From Hygrophila difformis (lineage: Eukaryota; Streptophyta; Magnoliopsida; Lamiales; Acanthaceae), in assembly GCA_030278955.1 (NCBI GenBank), contig JAOANR010000003.1, positions 62,634,195 to 62,698,194 of the forward strand: a stretch of 64,000 nt of DNA. The letters run 5' to 3'. The notes under the pieces were generated by a model. It saw only the letters and a list, made by a program, of their open reading frames with translations. It was not told the DNA's origin and searched no databases. This document shows, piece by piece, positions 37,001-49,030 of the stretch; within the stretch, counting starts at the first letter, position 1, and each line of letters opens with the position of its first letter. The position numbers and the translations under genes are program-made.

Positions 37001-40000
37001 TTTTGATATATTAAATAGTAAAATAAAATTTAATTATATAATAAGATAATTATGCTATATTATATTATATGAAAATATAATTATACTATATTAAATAAAA
37101 CACAGAAAAATAAGTAGATTAAATTAATGAAGTTGATTATTTGTTGTATTTCTCTTGTTAAATTCTCTGTCATACGAAACAAAAGAATCAATTCTCATTC
37201 TCATGCATAATTCTCTTTCTTTACAATTCCATTCTCTACAACATTTTCTCTTCAATTCAATTATTTGTACCAGAGTTATTAAATAATGTTGGAAAACTTC
37301 CATCAAGTACCCCATGACCCTTGCGCATGCATAACAGAGCAGTAATCCTGTGTGGTTCATGTGGGGAACATTAATTACCTCAATGATTGTTTCAGCCCTC
37401 ATTTCTATTTTTTGCTTTCTGAAAAATCTATGAAGATCAGACAGTTTTTTGTTTCACATGATCAATTTTATTGTAGGTTGGTAAAAGTGATCCTTCATTC
37501 CCTATCCAGAAAAAAAGGGTCAGCAGAGAGTTTTTAAGAACTAAGGCTCACCTTCGTCCAAGAACCAATACATTTGGCGCGGTAGGATCCTTCTCCTCTT
37601 TCAAAGGGAGCAAAGTGCATGAATGAAGGGCCCCAATGATTGAGATGGAAGAACAATATATTGTGTTCTTTTACTCCTATATTCATTTGAACCAACTTGA
37701 TTAACTCATACATCAAGTATACTTTTACTGGATCATCAAGTTTGAGCTCTCAAACCCAGAATCTTTTTTTATGTCCATTGCAATTATAGTTTGTTACCTG
37801 CTTCCCTTTTTTCTTTGTTATTTCTGCATCTTTGGGCTCAATTTTATGGTTTTAGTGCTACCCATTCATTTTGAAATAGTTTCATAGACCTTCATGTCTA
37901 ACTGCATTACTTAACTGAACCCAATTTCGTGATGGGTAGATTCTCCTTCTATGAGATGTATTTCCTAATTTCTAATATGCATTTGTGTAACTTCTTATGT
38001 CAGTTTTTGTTCTTTCTGTTCTACCCATGGTATTGATGTGCATGATCTGAATTCTTTTTGTTGGTTGTAATGAGATTTCACATTTGGTTTAGGTTTCACG
38101 TGTGAGGAATGCGTTGGCCTTTGCAACACACAAATTTTTCCAAGAAAATGGCTTTGTTTGGCTCTCAAGCCCAATCATTACTGCTTCTGATTGTGAAGGA
38201 GCGGGTGAACAGTTTTGTGTAACGACCTTGGTATACTGTTTATTAAATTTCAAACTCTACTGCTAGGTTGTTTTCAAATTTACATATGTTGCTCATCTAT
38301 AGACATCTAGCGATGTTCCACAGTAAAGCATTTGGTTCAACCTACACCTGTTTAAGGACTTTATGCATGTTTTGAAATCTTTTTCCTCAGTTGAATGTTA
38401 GATTGGGTGTGGGTGGATTGAGCTGGACTGAATCTTTGAATTTCATCCAAAGCCATCGTTTTGGATGTTTGTATTTTTTTGTCCATAATTGCTCGATCTT
38501 GCCTATTCTACAATTTTGAATTTTCAAATTGTCCATTATAAGCTGTACAGTGCATTCCTGCCTATTTTCCTTTGTAGTATATTACTCATTCAAGAGGCAA
38601 TAATTACCCCCTTTGCTTGTAAAATTTTTCAAATATTATTGTACAATGTAGCAACCTCTGAACATTTGTGTAGGTACTACATTTTTATAATCTCATCTGT
38701 CCCTTCCCCACTTGGTCGTATTCTTATATCTGAATAAATCACAGATTAATTTGTATGCACTCTTTACTCAATCTATAAATCGTGCATTGCATATTTGATT
38801 TCTGATCTCTGTAGCCTGATCACCTTTACCAATTTATAATCTGATAATGTGGAATTTTTAATAGCTTCATGCATCTCGCTTTTAGAACAGTTTCCAATCT
38901 CCAGGGAGAGTGCAGAAGCTCCAGTTGATGGCATTCCCAAAACAAAGGGTGGTTTAGTTGATTGGTCTCAGGTATTATTCCTTTTGATTATTTGGAATGA
39001 CTTTCCTGCATTAAAATGCGCTATCAATTGGGATAGTGCTGTAATGCTGTTATAGATCTTCCTCGCGCTGGCTTCTTTTTCGAGAAAATAATAGTTTTAA
39101 GTGGAATTCCTCTTTACTCTATAACAGTGTCAATGCTTTGGTTTCTATTCTGATTTATTTTGTTATATCTCCTAAACCCCAATGTTTTTCAGTGGACATA
39201 GGGTTAGGTTTTGGTTGTTTGGTGCTCATGGTTGACTTTAGGGTATTTATTCATATAATTTCTTATTTAGGTTGAATTAACTGATAAATCCCTCATGCTT
39301 GTTTTTAATTATGTTTCATGTTTTACACATTGTTTTTTAATATGGTATTTGGCAGGACTTTTTTGGAAAACCAGCTTTTTTGACCGTATCTGGGCAGCTG
39401 AATGCTGAAACATATGCCACTGCTCTTACTGATGTATTGTTTTTACATGCCAAGTCAATTTGATTTGCCTAAGTTATCTAGTATTTGCATTCACAGTTTA
39501 AACTATCTTTGAGTTACTGCACCATTTTAGTCTTACACAGTTATTGGCTATCTGACAACAGGTATATACATTTGGTCCTACATTTAGAGCTGAAAATTCT
39601 AACACTTCTCGACACTTAGCCGAGTTTTGGGTATACTTTCATGGCATTCTTTTCATTATCTTTTCAGTAGGTCACATGGTTGTAAATGATGCTTTATGGT
39701 GCTTTTTGTGCTTCACCCCTACTATCCTAATTTCCACTTTTTTTTGTTGGCAAGATGATTGAACCAGAGCTCGCGTTCGCTGATTTAGAAGATGACATGG
39801 CTTGTGCAACTGCTTATCTCCAGTATGTAGTATGTTACTTTACAAACCTCTACTGTTAATTTATTTTGTTGTTAAATTATCTTCTATTTGGCCTCTCTTA
39901 GTTACTGCTGACCATTGGGTTGAATTTTTTGTCTGTAATTCTACTTGAAAGGTACAATACATTCTTGAGAACTGCAAGGAAGATATGGATTTTTTCAATA

Positions 40001-42766
40001 CCTGGATTGAGAAAGGAATCATTGACCGCCTAATTGTATGAATTCTTTTTCTTATTTTGGCACATTCTATAATTTGATTGGGGTTTTGACCGCGTAAGTG
40101 TATGGATTCACATTCTTGTTTTGAGCCTTTTACTTATACAAGTATTTCCCCGCCCGTGTGGGCGGGAATGTGATAACTATGTGCAAAATAATGAATTATA
40201 CTGTCACTTCAGATTACAAAATAACATATCGTGGTGAAAATGTAGTTTATTTTTCCAATATAGATTATTATGTCCAAAATATATAAACATTAATGTACTG
40301 TTTAAATATAGATAATTTAACACAATAAAATAAATAATATATTGGTTAATAAAGGTTGATTAGCATAGATTATTTATTAAATAAAGACATTTGAAAAATT
40401 AGTAGATAATATATAGGATATCTTTTTTATTTATTATCGAATATAGACATTGTGGCTAAAAAAACCAATTTTTTGAATAATTAACCATTCTACATAATTG
40501 TTCTTAATATAAACATTTAAGGCAAATAACTTTAGTTAAACCCAATATTGCATTATTACAACATTATACAAATTAAATTGAAAATTAAATTTAATAATAT
40601 CAGTTAATATATATGAAGAGAAATTATTTAAATATAACTAATTGATCTACTAACCAATGTATACAAATTTTATGTAGATTATTAATTCCAAAAATTAAAC
40701 TAAATGCAATAAACAGTGTCACTCTTACACAAAAATATCAGCATTTCAAAGAAATATATATAAAACACCGGAATTAAATAGACCTCAAATTTAAAAGTAA
40801 TTATAACTATATGAAATTGATTAAAAGAAATCATTTGAATAAATTAAAATAACAAATGAGATCCAATAGTATTTATAAAAGAAAATTTTTAATTATGAGG
40901 ATTGCATATTTTTAGTGAGCCCTTTTAAAGTTAATATTATTCTTAAGGTCCAATTGTAGTTATAAATGGAAATTTTAATGGCACTATTCATAAAGATGAA
41001 TGGGTTTTATATATTATAGATAGATATTGAATATTGGTTTCTCCTACATTCTTGTACTTACCAGGATGTTGTGAAGAAAGACGTCGTCCAATTGGGATAC
41101 ACAGAGGCTATTCAACTTCTACTGAAAGCCGATAAAAAATTTGAGTTTCCAGTATGTATCCTACTTTGTTAAGCTACCTAATGAAGGATGACGTTTATTC
41201 CATAGCTCTGATACTCTAGATTATACATTCAGAATTTCTTCTGTAAAACATCATGCCTCTAGCCTGCCATATATATTTAATTTCTTTCTGTAAAACTTCT
41301 GTAAGTGTTTAACTATGTCTCCTTTGATTTATAGTTTTCTTAAAAATTTATGCCATATATATTTAGTTTCCCTTTTCTGGTTTCCAAGATAGGATCAGCT
41401 TTCAGAAAACCAAATTAGGCCACTTGCGATTCATATCACATTGCAGATTGAGGTTCTGAAGTTAGGAGATTGAATCCAATTATATTCTAAAAAAATGCTC
41501 TCTCTCTCTCTCTCTCACTAAATTATTATACCTTTGAGTGTCTTTGATGCTTTTGTGGTAGGTGACATGGGGATGTGATTTGCAAAGCGAACATGAGCGC
41601 TACATCACTGAGGAGGTGTTTAGTGGAAGCCCTGTTATTATAAGAGATTATCCAAAGGCAAGAAGATGATTCTGTCTGGATTAAAGTTACCTTAAACTGG
41701 TTGGCTTCACTGAATATTGATTGTGTATTTCTTAAATGACTCACAGGAAATTAAGGCATTTTACATGCGACAAAATGACGATGGGAAGACTGTTGCAGCC
41801 ATGGACATGTTGGTTCCAAGGGTACATGCCTATTTAGACACTTGATGCACCTGATCTTGCAGCTTCGGCTTGTCAGGGTGAAGCATTATTTTATTCATAC
41901 TCCCCTATGTATTTTTTAAGAAAATCCCAATGTCAATCCCTTTTTTTCCCTCCCTTTCCAGAAAGAGCCATAAAATGATCATGAAATGGGATTAATGATG
42001 TCCTAATAAGCTTGTTTTGAAATGATGCTTATGTTGTTTCAAATTATTCCTTCAAATTGCTGGGAATTTTGAAAAATTAAAAATTAAAAAATTTATAGCA
42101 TGAGCGTCACACAGTACTTTTTCTTTCTCCCCTAAATATTGCATGCAGCCTAAATCTTTATTTTATTTTATTATTATTATTATTTTTTTTCTTTTCGGTA
42201 CCATAATAATCATTTGGTGCATCATTCTGTTTCCCTGGTTTTAGACCCTTTAATTTCAGCATTTAATTTCTTGATGTTGATTTTGATGTGCAGGTGGGCG
42301 AATTGATTGGTGGAAGCCAGAGAGAAGAGCGGCTTGATTATTTGGAGAAACGCATGGATGAGTTGAAGCTGGACAAAGAGAGCTATTGGTGGTATCTTGA
42401 TCTGAGGAGATATGGTTCAGGTGAGGCTGAGATTCTTATATCCAATACTATAAAAGTATATTGCTATGATATTCAGTTGTAATTTCAAGCCAACTGGGTT
42501 GAGTTTCTTATAGTGGAGAAGCATGCAGCTGTTTCCAGCCTTTTTCAGTGATTGCATTCTTAAGGCATACATAGTCAGAGTGAGTCATTTGGGCTCATTG
42601 AAGCATGTTTATGTCTCCTCACCTCTAAGTTTAAGTCTTGTTGGTTTCAGTTCCTCATGCTGGATTTGGGCTAGGGTTTGAAAGGCTGGTACAATTTGCA
42701 ACAGGGATGGATAATATAAGAGATGCAATTCCTTTCCCCCGAGCTCCCGGGTCAGCTGAATTTTGA
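34053..42766 (+). CDS. Asparagine--tRNA ligase, organellar type
   Basis: The CDS joins 34053-34436, 34660-34728, 35039-35149, 37477-37581, 38093-38230, 38891-38971, 39356-39433, 39562-39630, 39755-39829, 39952-40035, 41065-41151, 41562-41657, 41747-41821, 42294-42420 and 42651-42766, giving 564 aa in one frame. The first ~75 residues are Ser/Ala/Arg-rich with few acids, like a plastid/mitochondrial targeting peptide. An OB-fold anticodon-binding domain follows ([10 protein letters not shown], about residues 109-118). The class II catalytic core has motif 2 FRAENSN (330-336) and motif 3 GFGLGFERL (531-539). Known: it charges tRNA-Asn with Asn using ATP; the Arabidopsis relative is the dual-targeted SYNC1. 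All introns are GT-AG except the one after 41657, which is GC-AG (AAG|GCAAGA). Introns 3 and 10 are enlarged by insertions. Confidence 0.93.
35182..35886. mobile_element. TIR element in intron 3 of the tRNA ligase gene
   Basis: The ends are GAGGGTGTTTGGTTCGAGGG (left) and CTCTCAAACCAAACGG (right), imperfect inverses. The body has repeated CATTCCCA / GGGAATG motifs and an AT-rich middle without coding sequence. It is the same family as 55168-56337 (GTTTGGTT ends, CATTCCCAGCAATCACATTC inside). The TTTGGT-type ends resemble PIF/Harbinger (Tourist) elements, but no exact 3-bp duplication was found. Confidence 0.65.
35932..36356. mobile_element. AT-rich element arm starting GGGTGTGTTTGGTAAC
   Basis: After GAGGGTGTGTTTGGTAACAT the sequence becomes AT-rich and runs to about 36356. 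AT-rich sequence with AATTCTCTTTC-type motifs resumes at about 36960-37280. This suggests one TIR-type element whose middle holds the organelle-derived block at 36357-36957. The right terminus could not be defined. Confidence 0.4.
36357..36957. other. Organelle-derived DNA insert with plastid atpA-like piece
   Basis: This block of about 600 bp is far less AT-rich than its flanks. At about 36774-36861 the + frame reads [18 protein letters not shown] and then [14 protein letters not shown]. This closely matches the plastid ATP synthase alpha subunit (atpA) catalytic region, not the mitochondrial atp1 version as I know it. After that the frame diverges into unrelated sequence. The rest (36480-36770, 36865-36957) has mitochondrion-like composition but no gene I can name. 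A duplicated GAGTGAAGGAAGTTG lies at the left edge (36357 and 36420). It is a NUPT, or a NUMT carrying plastid DNA, and is not a functional gene. Confidence 0.6.
40139..41024 (-). mobile_element. Non-autonomous Helitron-like element in intron 10 of the tRNA ligase gene
   Basis: Read on the minus strand it begins TCTATCTATAATATATAAAA (from 41024), a typical 5' TC end of plant Helitrons. It ends with a GC hairpin, CCCGCCCACACGGGCGGG (40150-40167), about 8 nt before CTTG (40139-40142), close to the canonical CTRR. The interior is about 850 bp of AT-rich non-coding DNA. There are no inverted repeats or duplications, as expected. The terminal CTTG deviates from CTRR. Confidence 0.6.
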
Positions 42767-43065
42767 GTGGTCGTGACTGAAGATGTTGATGTACTTTATA
42801 ATTGGGATTTTGGGTTTAGATTATATAAACGGGGCCAATAGAGGGAGGGTTCTGTTGTTTGTGTGTGTTTGGGGGTGGGGTGGTGTATACGTTTATCAGT
42901 TGCATAGCATTGGTGACCTGAATGGCTGAATCTGATTAATGATCAAGGGAGAAGGAAGGTGGTACTGTCTGGATCTGGCTGCTTCTGTAATACTGGAATT
43001 AAAATGATAATTGAATTATGGATTTTTATTTTCCTGTTTAACTAAATGGGAGGAGTGTGAGTCTT
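42767..43065 (+). other. 3' flank of the tRNA ligase gene
   Basis: This non-coding region after the stop is presumed 3' UTR. No polyadenylation site could be fixed. Confidence 0.5.
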
Positions 43066-43296
43066 GAAACGGAGGCTACGAATTTCACGGAATATCTCTC
43101 TCTCTCACTCGTCTGGGCTTAATTAATTTGTTGAGATAATAAAAATAATACTTCCTCCATCCCAGTTAAGTTGTCTTGTTTGATTTTTTTGAACTGTTCA
43201 TTTTTTAACTTTGACTCAATGTTATTACAAATATATATTTGAGGAAAAATAGTTAATTTGGGTCTGGTTGAAATGGAGGCTACGAATTTCAAGGAA

Positions 43297-43338
<42 letters not shown>

Positions 43339-43593
43339 GGGCTTAATTAATTTGTTGAGATAATAATAATAATACTTTCTCCGTCCCAGTTAAGCTGTCT
43401 TGTTTGACTTTTTTGAACTGTTCATTTTTTAACTTTGATTCAATGTTATTACAAGTATATATTTGAGGAAAAATAGTCAAGTTGGGTTTTATTAGAATCG
43501 TATAATAATCATATAGTTTTAAAACATATATTTTACAAATTTTTTTTGTTATAAAATCAAACAAGACAAGTTAAATGGGACAGAGAGAGAGAG
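43066..43593. repeat. 204-bp tandem duplication including Stowaway MITE copies
   Basis: The unit GAAACGGAGGCTACGAATTT at 43066 recurs at 43270 as GAAATGGAGGCTACGAATTT. Each is followed by a CT dinucleotide run, GTCTGGGCTTAATTAATTTG and the start of a Stowaway MITE. The second MITE is complete (43375-43593; CTTTCTCCGTCCC to GGGACAGAGAGAGAG, flanked by TA). The first (from 43151) stops at the duplication junction. The CT run in the second unit is longer (about 43300-43334). Confidence 0.85.
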
Positions 43594-44410
43594 TAATATA
43601 AATGTGTATAGCAGTTACTTACGTGCGCGGAATACTTAGGCACAATGTTTTCAAATGTTAGTTGATTGGATCAACGGATCAACCTACTCCTTAGCTGATG
43701 CTGCATTCGTATTTATTTAACATACAGTACTTGATAATTTGTTCTAGAATGGAATGTTGTTAGTATTTGTTTGATGTGGTTTATTTTTTTGTTATTACTG
43801 TATTTGTTTTTGTTAGGGGAGACTGATCACTGGTGTTTGCCCCTATCCTTTGTTGTTTTTTCTGGTAAACTGGTTTAATGTACATGAGTTGACACTTGAC
43901 AAGGCCAAGCCACATTATTTTTAGATGCTGTATTGATTAGGAATAGGAAGCACTACATTTTTACCCTGCAATCTGCAAATGTCCATGATGAAAAATCAAG
44001 TCTGCTTTTTCAACAAGATTTTTTTTTTTTTTTTTTGGGGTTAAAAAAAACAGACCCATTGTTGAGTGTTGACTTGGGGATTATTGGTATATATATTTGG
44101 TATTTGGTGAATAGTTGTTGGTTTGAAAATGGAATTAAGCCACTTAATTATATACTATTAATAATATATATATAAATGCGAGTTGGCATTGGTTAGTCCG
44201 TCGTCATTGTTCAATGTCATTGTATAACTCGCTTATTAGTGCTTTTTTAGAGCATCCATATTGGCATTATTACTTCACTTGTAATTATAACCCATATACT
44301 ATATGATATGATGACATACTGTAGTAGGAGTATTATTCTAACCGCATTCACTCCACCTTAAATTAAGTTTTGAATTAATTTAACTAACTTTAACTGTTTC
44401 TTCTTAATTA
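43594..44410. other. Intergenic sequence, no gene seen
   Basis: AT-rich, with a T run at about 44020-44037. No element ends or conserved coding sequence were recognised. Confidence 0.4.
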
Positions 44411-44669
44411 CTCTCTCGTTTTTTTATATCTTCTCCATTTCTGCATTTCACGTACTTTAATGCATATTTTCAACAATTAATATCTCAAATTCTATATAAT
44501 AAAAAATTATGAAAATTAAATATTCTAAAACTATGTGATTAGACGAATTTAACAACATTTCACTTGACTATGTTTTATCTTATATAACTATGCTTAAACT
44601 CGAATCAAATTTACTCAATGAACATTATTCACTATGCAAAGGGTGAACATATAAAAAAAACGGAGGGAG
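44411..44669. mobile_element. Stowaway-like MITE
   Basis: TA flanks (44409-44410 and 44670-44671) surround ends CTCTCTCGTTTTTTTATA and AAAAAAAACGGAGGGAG. The internal motif ACGAATTTAACAACATTTCA matches that of the related MITEs at 22119 and 45466. It is 259 bp and non-coding. Confidence 0.8.
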
Positions 44670-44834
44670 TATTACTCATACTTTTATTTTATAATAATTT
44701 TTTTTTAAATATACTAAAACCCTACCTTAAATAAATAAACCTCACTTGGAAAAAAAAAAGAAAAATACTTACTGGGTTGGGTTGCTAACCCACAATATCA
44801 GTATTTATTTTCCCTCCTTTTTAATAGCATATGG

Positions 44835-44905
44835 TATATACATATATATACATATATATATACACACATATATATATACATATATATATATATATACACA
44901 CACTA
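44835..44905. repeat. TA/CA dinucleotide microsatellite
   Basis: About 70 bp of ATAT and ACAC tracts. The short open frame across it is low-complexity and not a gene. Confidence 0.85.
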
Positions 44906-45465
44906 CAATAATCAATTCAATTTGTAATATATTTACATTTTAATTATTTTTATTTGAATTTTAGTTAATTTGTAACAGCTATTTTCAGCATCTATTTAAT
45001 TTCAAAATCAATATCCGCATTTTACCTTGGATAGATTACTATAATAAGTATAATTTTTGGTAACATAGTAATATTTTTAGAAATATTTATAGTAATTTAT
45101 TTCAAATGCCAAACTTACATTTTGAACTATGAAGAACAAAAAAGAAAAGCATACAAAAGCAAAACATGCATAACAATGAACTAACAATTCCAAAAAAAAA
45201 AATAAAAATAAAAAATACTATTAAAATAAAAAATAAATAAAAAAGGTGGGGCAGGGGGTGGGTTACGATCCTATGCAATAGATACAGTAGTAATTGGAGT
45301 ACATATGTACATGAACTTGGACAGGAGTTGAGTTTTCATTGTTCCAAATACTCTTCAATCCCTTGCGCGCGGCATTGTCAGAGCTATTCAAGATCATATC
45401 ATTCCCACATGTAAATATTTCCACTAATTATTAGAGTTAGTTTAATCATGGTTATAAAATTAATA

Positions 45466-45848
45466 CTCCCACCGTTTTCTAATAATTTATCCATTTATCG
45501 TCTGCACACAATTTAAGATACATTTTGAATCATAAATATCTCAAATTTTATACAAGTAAAAATTAGAAACATTTGATATTTTAAAACTACGCGATTAGAT
45601 AAATCCAACAATATTTCACTTGATTATGTTTTATCTTATATAACTATGTTAAAAAATTAAATCAAAGTTACTTAATAAATCAAAGTTATAGAAAGTTAAT
45701 TGTCTAAAACTACAAAATTAGACGAATCTAACAAGATCTCACTTGACTATGTTTTTTCTTACATAGCTATGATAAAAATTCGAATCAAAGTTAAACAATA
45801 AATAGTGCCAAAAAACCATACGTAACAAATATACTGAGACGGAGGTAG
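45466..45848. mobile_element. Stowaway-like MITE with internal duplication
   Basis: TA lies before CTCCCACCGTTTTCTAAT and after GAGACGGAGGTAG. The body contains two copies of ACGAATCTAACAAGATCTCA-like sequence followed by ACTTGACTATG. A second partial right end (AAAAACGGATGGAGTA) sits at about 45880-45896, so a related element once overlapped or ended here. Confidence 0.7.
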
Positions 45849-46189
45849 TATTAACTATGCAAGTGGTATAATTATAAAAAAAAAACGGATGGAGTATATG
45901 GTTACTACCAATAATATCGAAATATCCGCTTATGCTAATAATTTTAAGAGAGTGACGTATGATGGGGGAAAGGCATAATAAAGACTTGATCAGTTGTTTA
46001 CCAACCAACCATACATAAGCTAATTAGCTAAGAGGTTTTAATTAATATACACTCTGCATAGTCGTATGTATTTATAATAATAATCTATATCTATCTATAT
46101 AATACATAAAAATAATATCCCTTATGAACAGTAACATACTCTTATGAACAGTCACTTATTAATTCTCTCACAAAAATCCCATTATGAAC

Positions 46190-46390
46190 AGTAACCTACC
46201 TATTTCCTCAACATTCACTTTCTGCACGCAATCCAATACACATTTCTAATGATCAATAAGTCATCAATACCACAAAAAATGTACAACAAAAAATTCTAAA
46301 AATTTGATGTTTTAAAACTACATGATGAGACGAATCTAGCGAGATCCCATTTGACTATGTTTTTTTTCCTTATATAGACGTTGTATAAGC
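46190..46390 (+). mobile_element. Left half of a palindromic Stowaway-like MITE
   Basis: It contains GCACGCAATCCAATACACAT and GACGAATCTAGCGAGATCCC, matching the left arm of the element at 22119-22651. It is unpaired here. A matching right half lies at 54600-54717, beyond the Gypsy-type element. Confidence 0.55.
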
Positions 46391-46721
46391 ATTAGTCAAA
46401 TTTGAATAATACTACTATAGCAAAAGTCAATTAATTTCCAGTATAAAAATGAAGGAATTATTTAAAAAAATATAGTGCACTTTTAAAATATAGGAGAATC
46501 AAATTTAAGCAAAATTCGCATTAGATAATTTTTTTTTTTTTTTTAGAAAATAAACCTTGATGCCATTAACTCATTGTATTCAACTATTGATAGTACATAT
46601 CAATTTTCAAATTGCAGCATCAATTGTTTGATGTTCAGTATTGATCTACCTCCAAATTTTATAAGGCTATCAAAAGATGATGCATCTGAAAGTTAGACAA
46701 AGAATACTACCAAATAAATGA

Positions 46722-49030
46722 TGTAGGCCCATATATATATCGCCGTTTTGGAATAATTTCTCAGTATATTTCTTTCGTCCATTTAGGCACGAAGTTTCAA
46801 GCTAAAGGGGCACCCTGCAGAGCACTCATCCCCTGCTTAGTAGCCGATATCATTTTTAACTTAGTGTAACGAGATTTTTGAAAAGTTATTTTTATCATTC
46901 AAAAGAAAAACTCGTTCGTTTGTGTGAAAATCAAAATCCATCAAGGGTCTGTTTTGCACGCAGCTTTTGGGAGCTTTTGGGAGCTTTTCGTAGCTTTAGC
47001 TTTTATTTTAAAACAAAAGGCCCCGTTCTGCAAACTAGCTTTTAGGAGCTTATGGGAGCTTTTAGAAGCTTATTTTTAGAAGCTACCTGTAGTAGCTTTA
47101 AAAAATAAGCTCCTAGCTTATGGTTAAGCAATTACAATTTTATCCCAATAACCAACGCACTACCCAATAGTCTACATAAATGTTTGTCCTTTTATGTCAT
47201 TTCATGTATTTTTTGACAGCTACAACTAGTTGTACAGAACACTTAAATAAAACTTACAGCTACAGCTCCCACAGCTCCCTACAGCTTTAGCTCCCTACAG
47301 CTCCAGCTTGCAGCTACAGCTCACAGCTACAGCTCTGCATGCAGAACATACCCCAAGTTTAGTACAAAATCGTCACAGTTTACGCCTTTTTCGTTTAAAA
47401 ATACATTTCGTAGGCGATCAACATGAAATTCACATAGTGTATCAAAACATATTAACGAACAACTTTCATGTTTTAAGTTTCTCAAAATTAGGTAAGGAAA
47501 CAAGTCGAATTTCACAATCTTTTCAAAAATTAAAATCTGTCAATTTACCCGTAACAACGTACTGTTTTTAAATCACGTTTTCGACATAGAAAACGAACTC
47601 CAAAATTTATGAAAATTTACAGGCACTTACACGATATGAAAATAAACAATTTTTATTAGAGGCATTTTTATCCAAAATCATTTCGGATTGAATCAGATTT
47701 GCACCTTAAGTTCGAATAGAAATCTGTCAAAATTTTCTTCAAAAAACGCAGACTGTTCAGATCGATTTTGAAGACTCAAACATTGATGAAAATTCACGGA
47801 ATTTTACGGACATAATCTTGAGACAGTTATCTACAACTTTTATTTTTTACATCAAAGATTACTTTGGACCGGAGGTAATAGAAAAATCCACATCAAGTTC
47901 GAATAGACAGGCTGTCAGGATTTCGAAAAATTTGTAAAAACTTAGAAAATGCCAGACGGGATTTGGGGTATCAAAACTTGATGAAAATGCGTGAAAATTT
48001 GACACAACCTAGATTAAGATGTTAGGAACAAATCTTCAGTTCGGAGTTTTTCGTTTCAATTCTCGAAATAGGAGTTTTCATGGGATTTCAGAAATCGCGC
48101 AAAGGTGAATCTTTTAGGTTCGATTTTCATGTTTTGATTAAATCTAGTGTTACGAACGATCCAAAGCCACCAAGATTGATATGTAAGTCATTGACTTACA
48201 GTAGGTGAGATCTAGTCGTCACAGGTTCGATCGGCCGCCTACGGTTGCTACGAACACGCCCAAATCACTCCGTCTCCTCTCATTTGGCCCGATTTGTGTT
48301 TTTAAGAGGAGAAACCAAAAGTTAGAGTCTTAATTCGACGAAAACCATGAAACGAAGATTCAAGACTACATCTTACCACTACTAGGGTCTGACCACTTCT
48401 TCTCCATGTCTTCCTTGCTCCGGTTTGCTCGTCGGAAGTTCAAGAACACAAGGATTTGGGGTTTTCGGGTAGGATGAAGTTTGGGAGTGAATGTGAGGGG
48501 GTTTGGAGGGTGAATTAGGGTTAGATAATCTGATAAAGGGTATTAGGATCACCAAAATTCGTCCATAATACATTTCCCCATTTGTGATCGTGTTTCCATA
48601 GTCGGGGGTCGAAAATATGGCAAGAAATAGCCAAAACACACAAGATGAGGGCGCAAAATTGACCAAAAAAGCGCGGCCACCACGCGAGCCTCGGCTAGGC
48701 TGTGGCCTGGGCTGGGCCGTGCGATTCGTCGGGCATTTTCTCCTCTCTTTTGGGCTTTTATCCTCCTACGTTTTCGGGCTCGATTTTTCAGGCCGTTCCC
48801 GGATTGTAAATTTCCATATTTAAATTTATTTCGAACTCAAAATTAATTCGTATTTGAAATCTTGAATCCGTCGAGTTTGGATTTGTCGACTTTGAATTCA
48901 TCAAATTTTGACTCCCGTGCAATGATTTATTTATTTAAATCATTTCTGTCTTCATGGGTTTTTGGAATTAAAATTCCCATGCTCTTCGAATTTAATTCCA
49001 TTTCTTTTTATAAAAAATATGGGTATTACA
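46722..49030 (-). repeat. 3' LTR of Gypsy-type element, outer end truncated, MITE inside
   Basis: The segment 46722-49030 is collinear with 52682-54599 apart from a 412-bp insertion at 46945. The inner end is GGGTATTACA at 49030 (TGTAATACCC on the minus strand). The outer part that should match 51878-52681 is missing. Confidence 0.9.
46945..47353. mobile_element. Tourist-like MITE nested in LTR
   Basis: The ends are GGGTCTGTTTTGCACGCAGC and the complement of GGGTATGTTCTGCATGCAGA. CAA flanks both sides (46942-46944, 47354-47356). The partner LTR shows the empty site (CCATCAAGTTTAG near 52900), which confirms 409 bp plus a 3-bp duplication. The interior has many AGCTTTTGGGAGC / GCTCCCTACAGCT repeats. 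It is related to 56415-56774. Confidence 0.92.

Noticed and set aside
44746..44943. 65-codon ORF with IYIHIYIHTYIY pattern
   Set aside because: Translation of a TA/CA microsatellite.
46073..46135. Second Helitron 5' end (TCTATCTATATAATACATAAAA)
   Set aside because: The start resembles the Helitron at 40139-41024, but no 3' hairpin and CTRR end could be found downstream.
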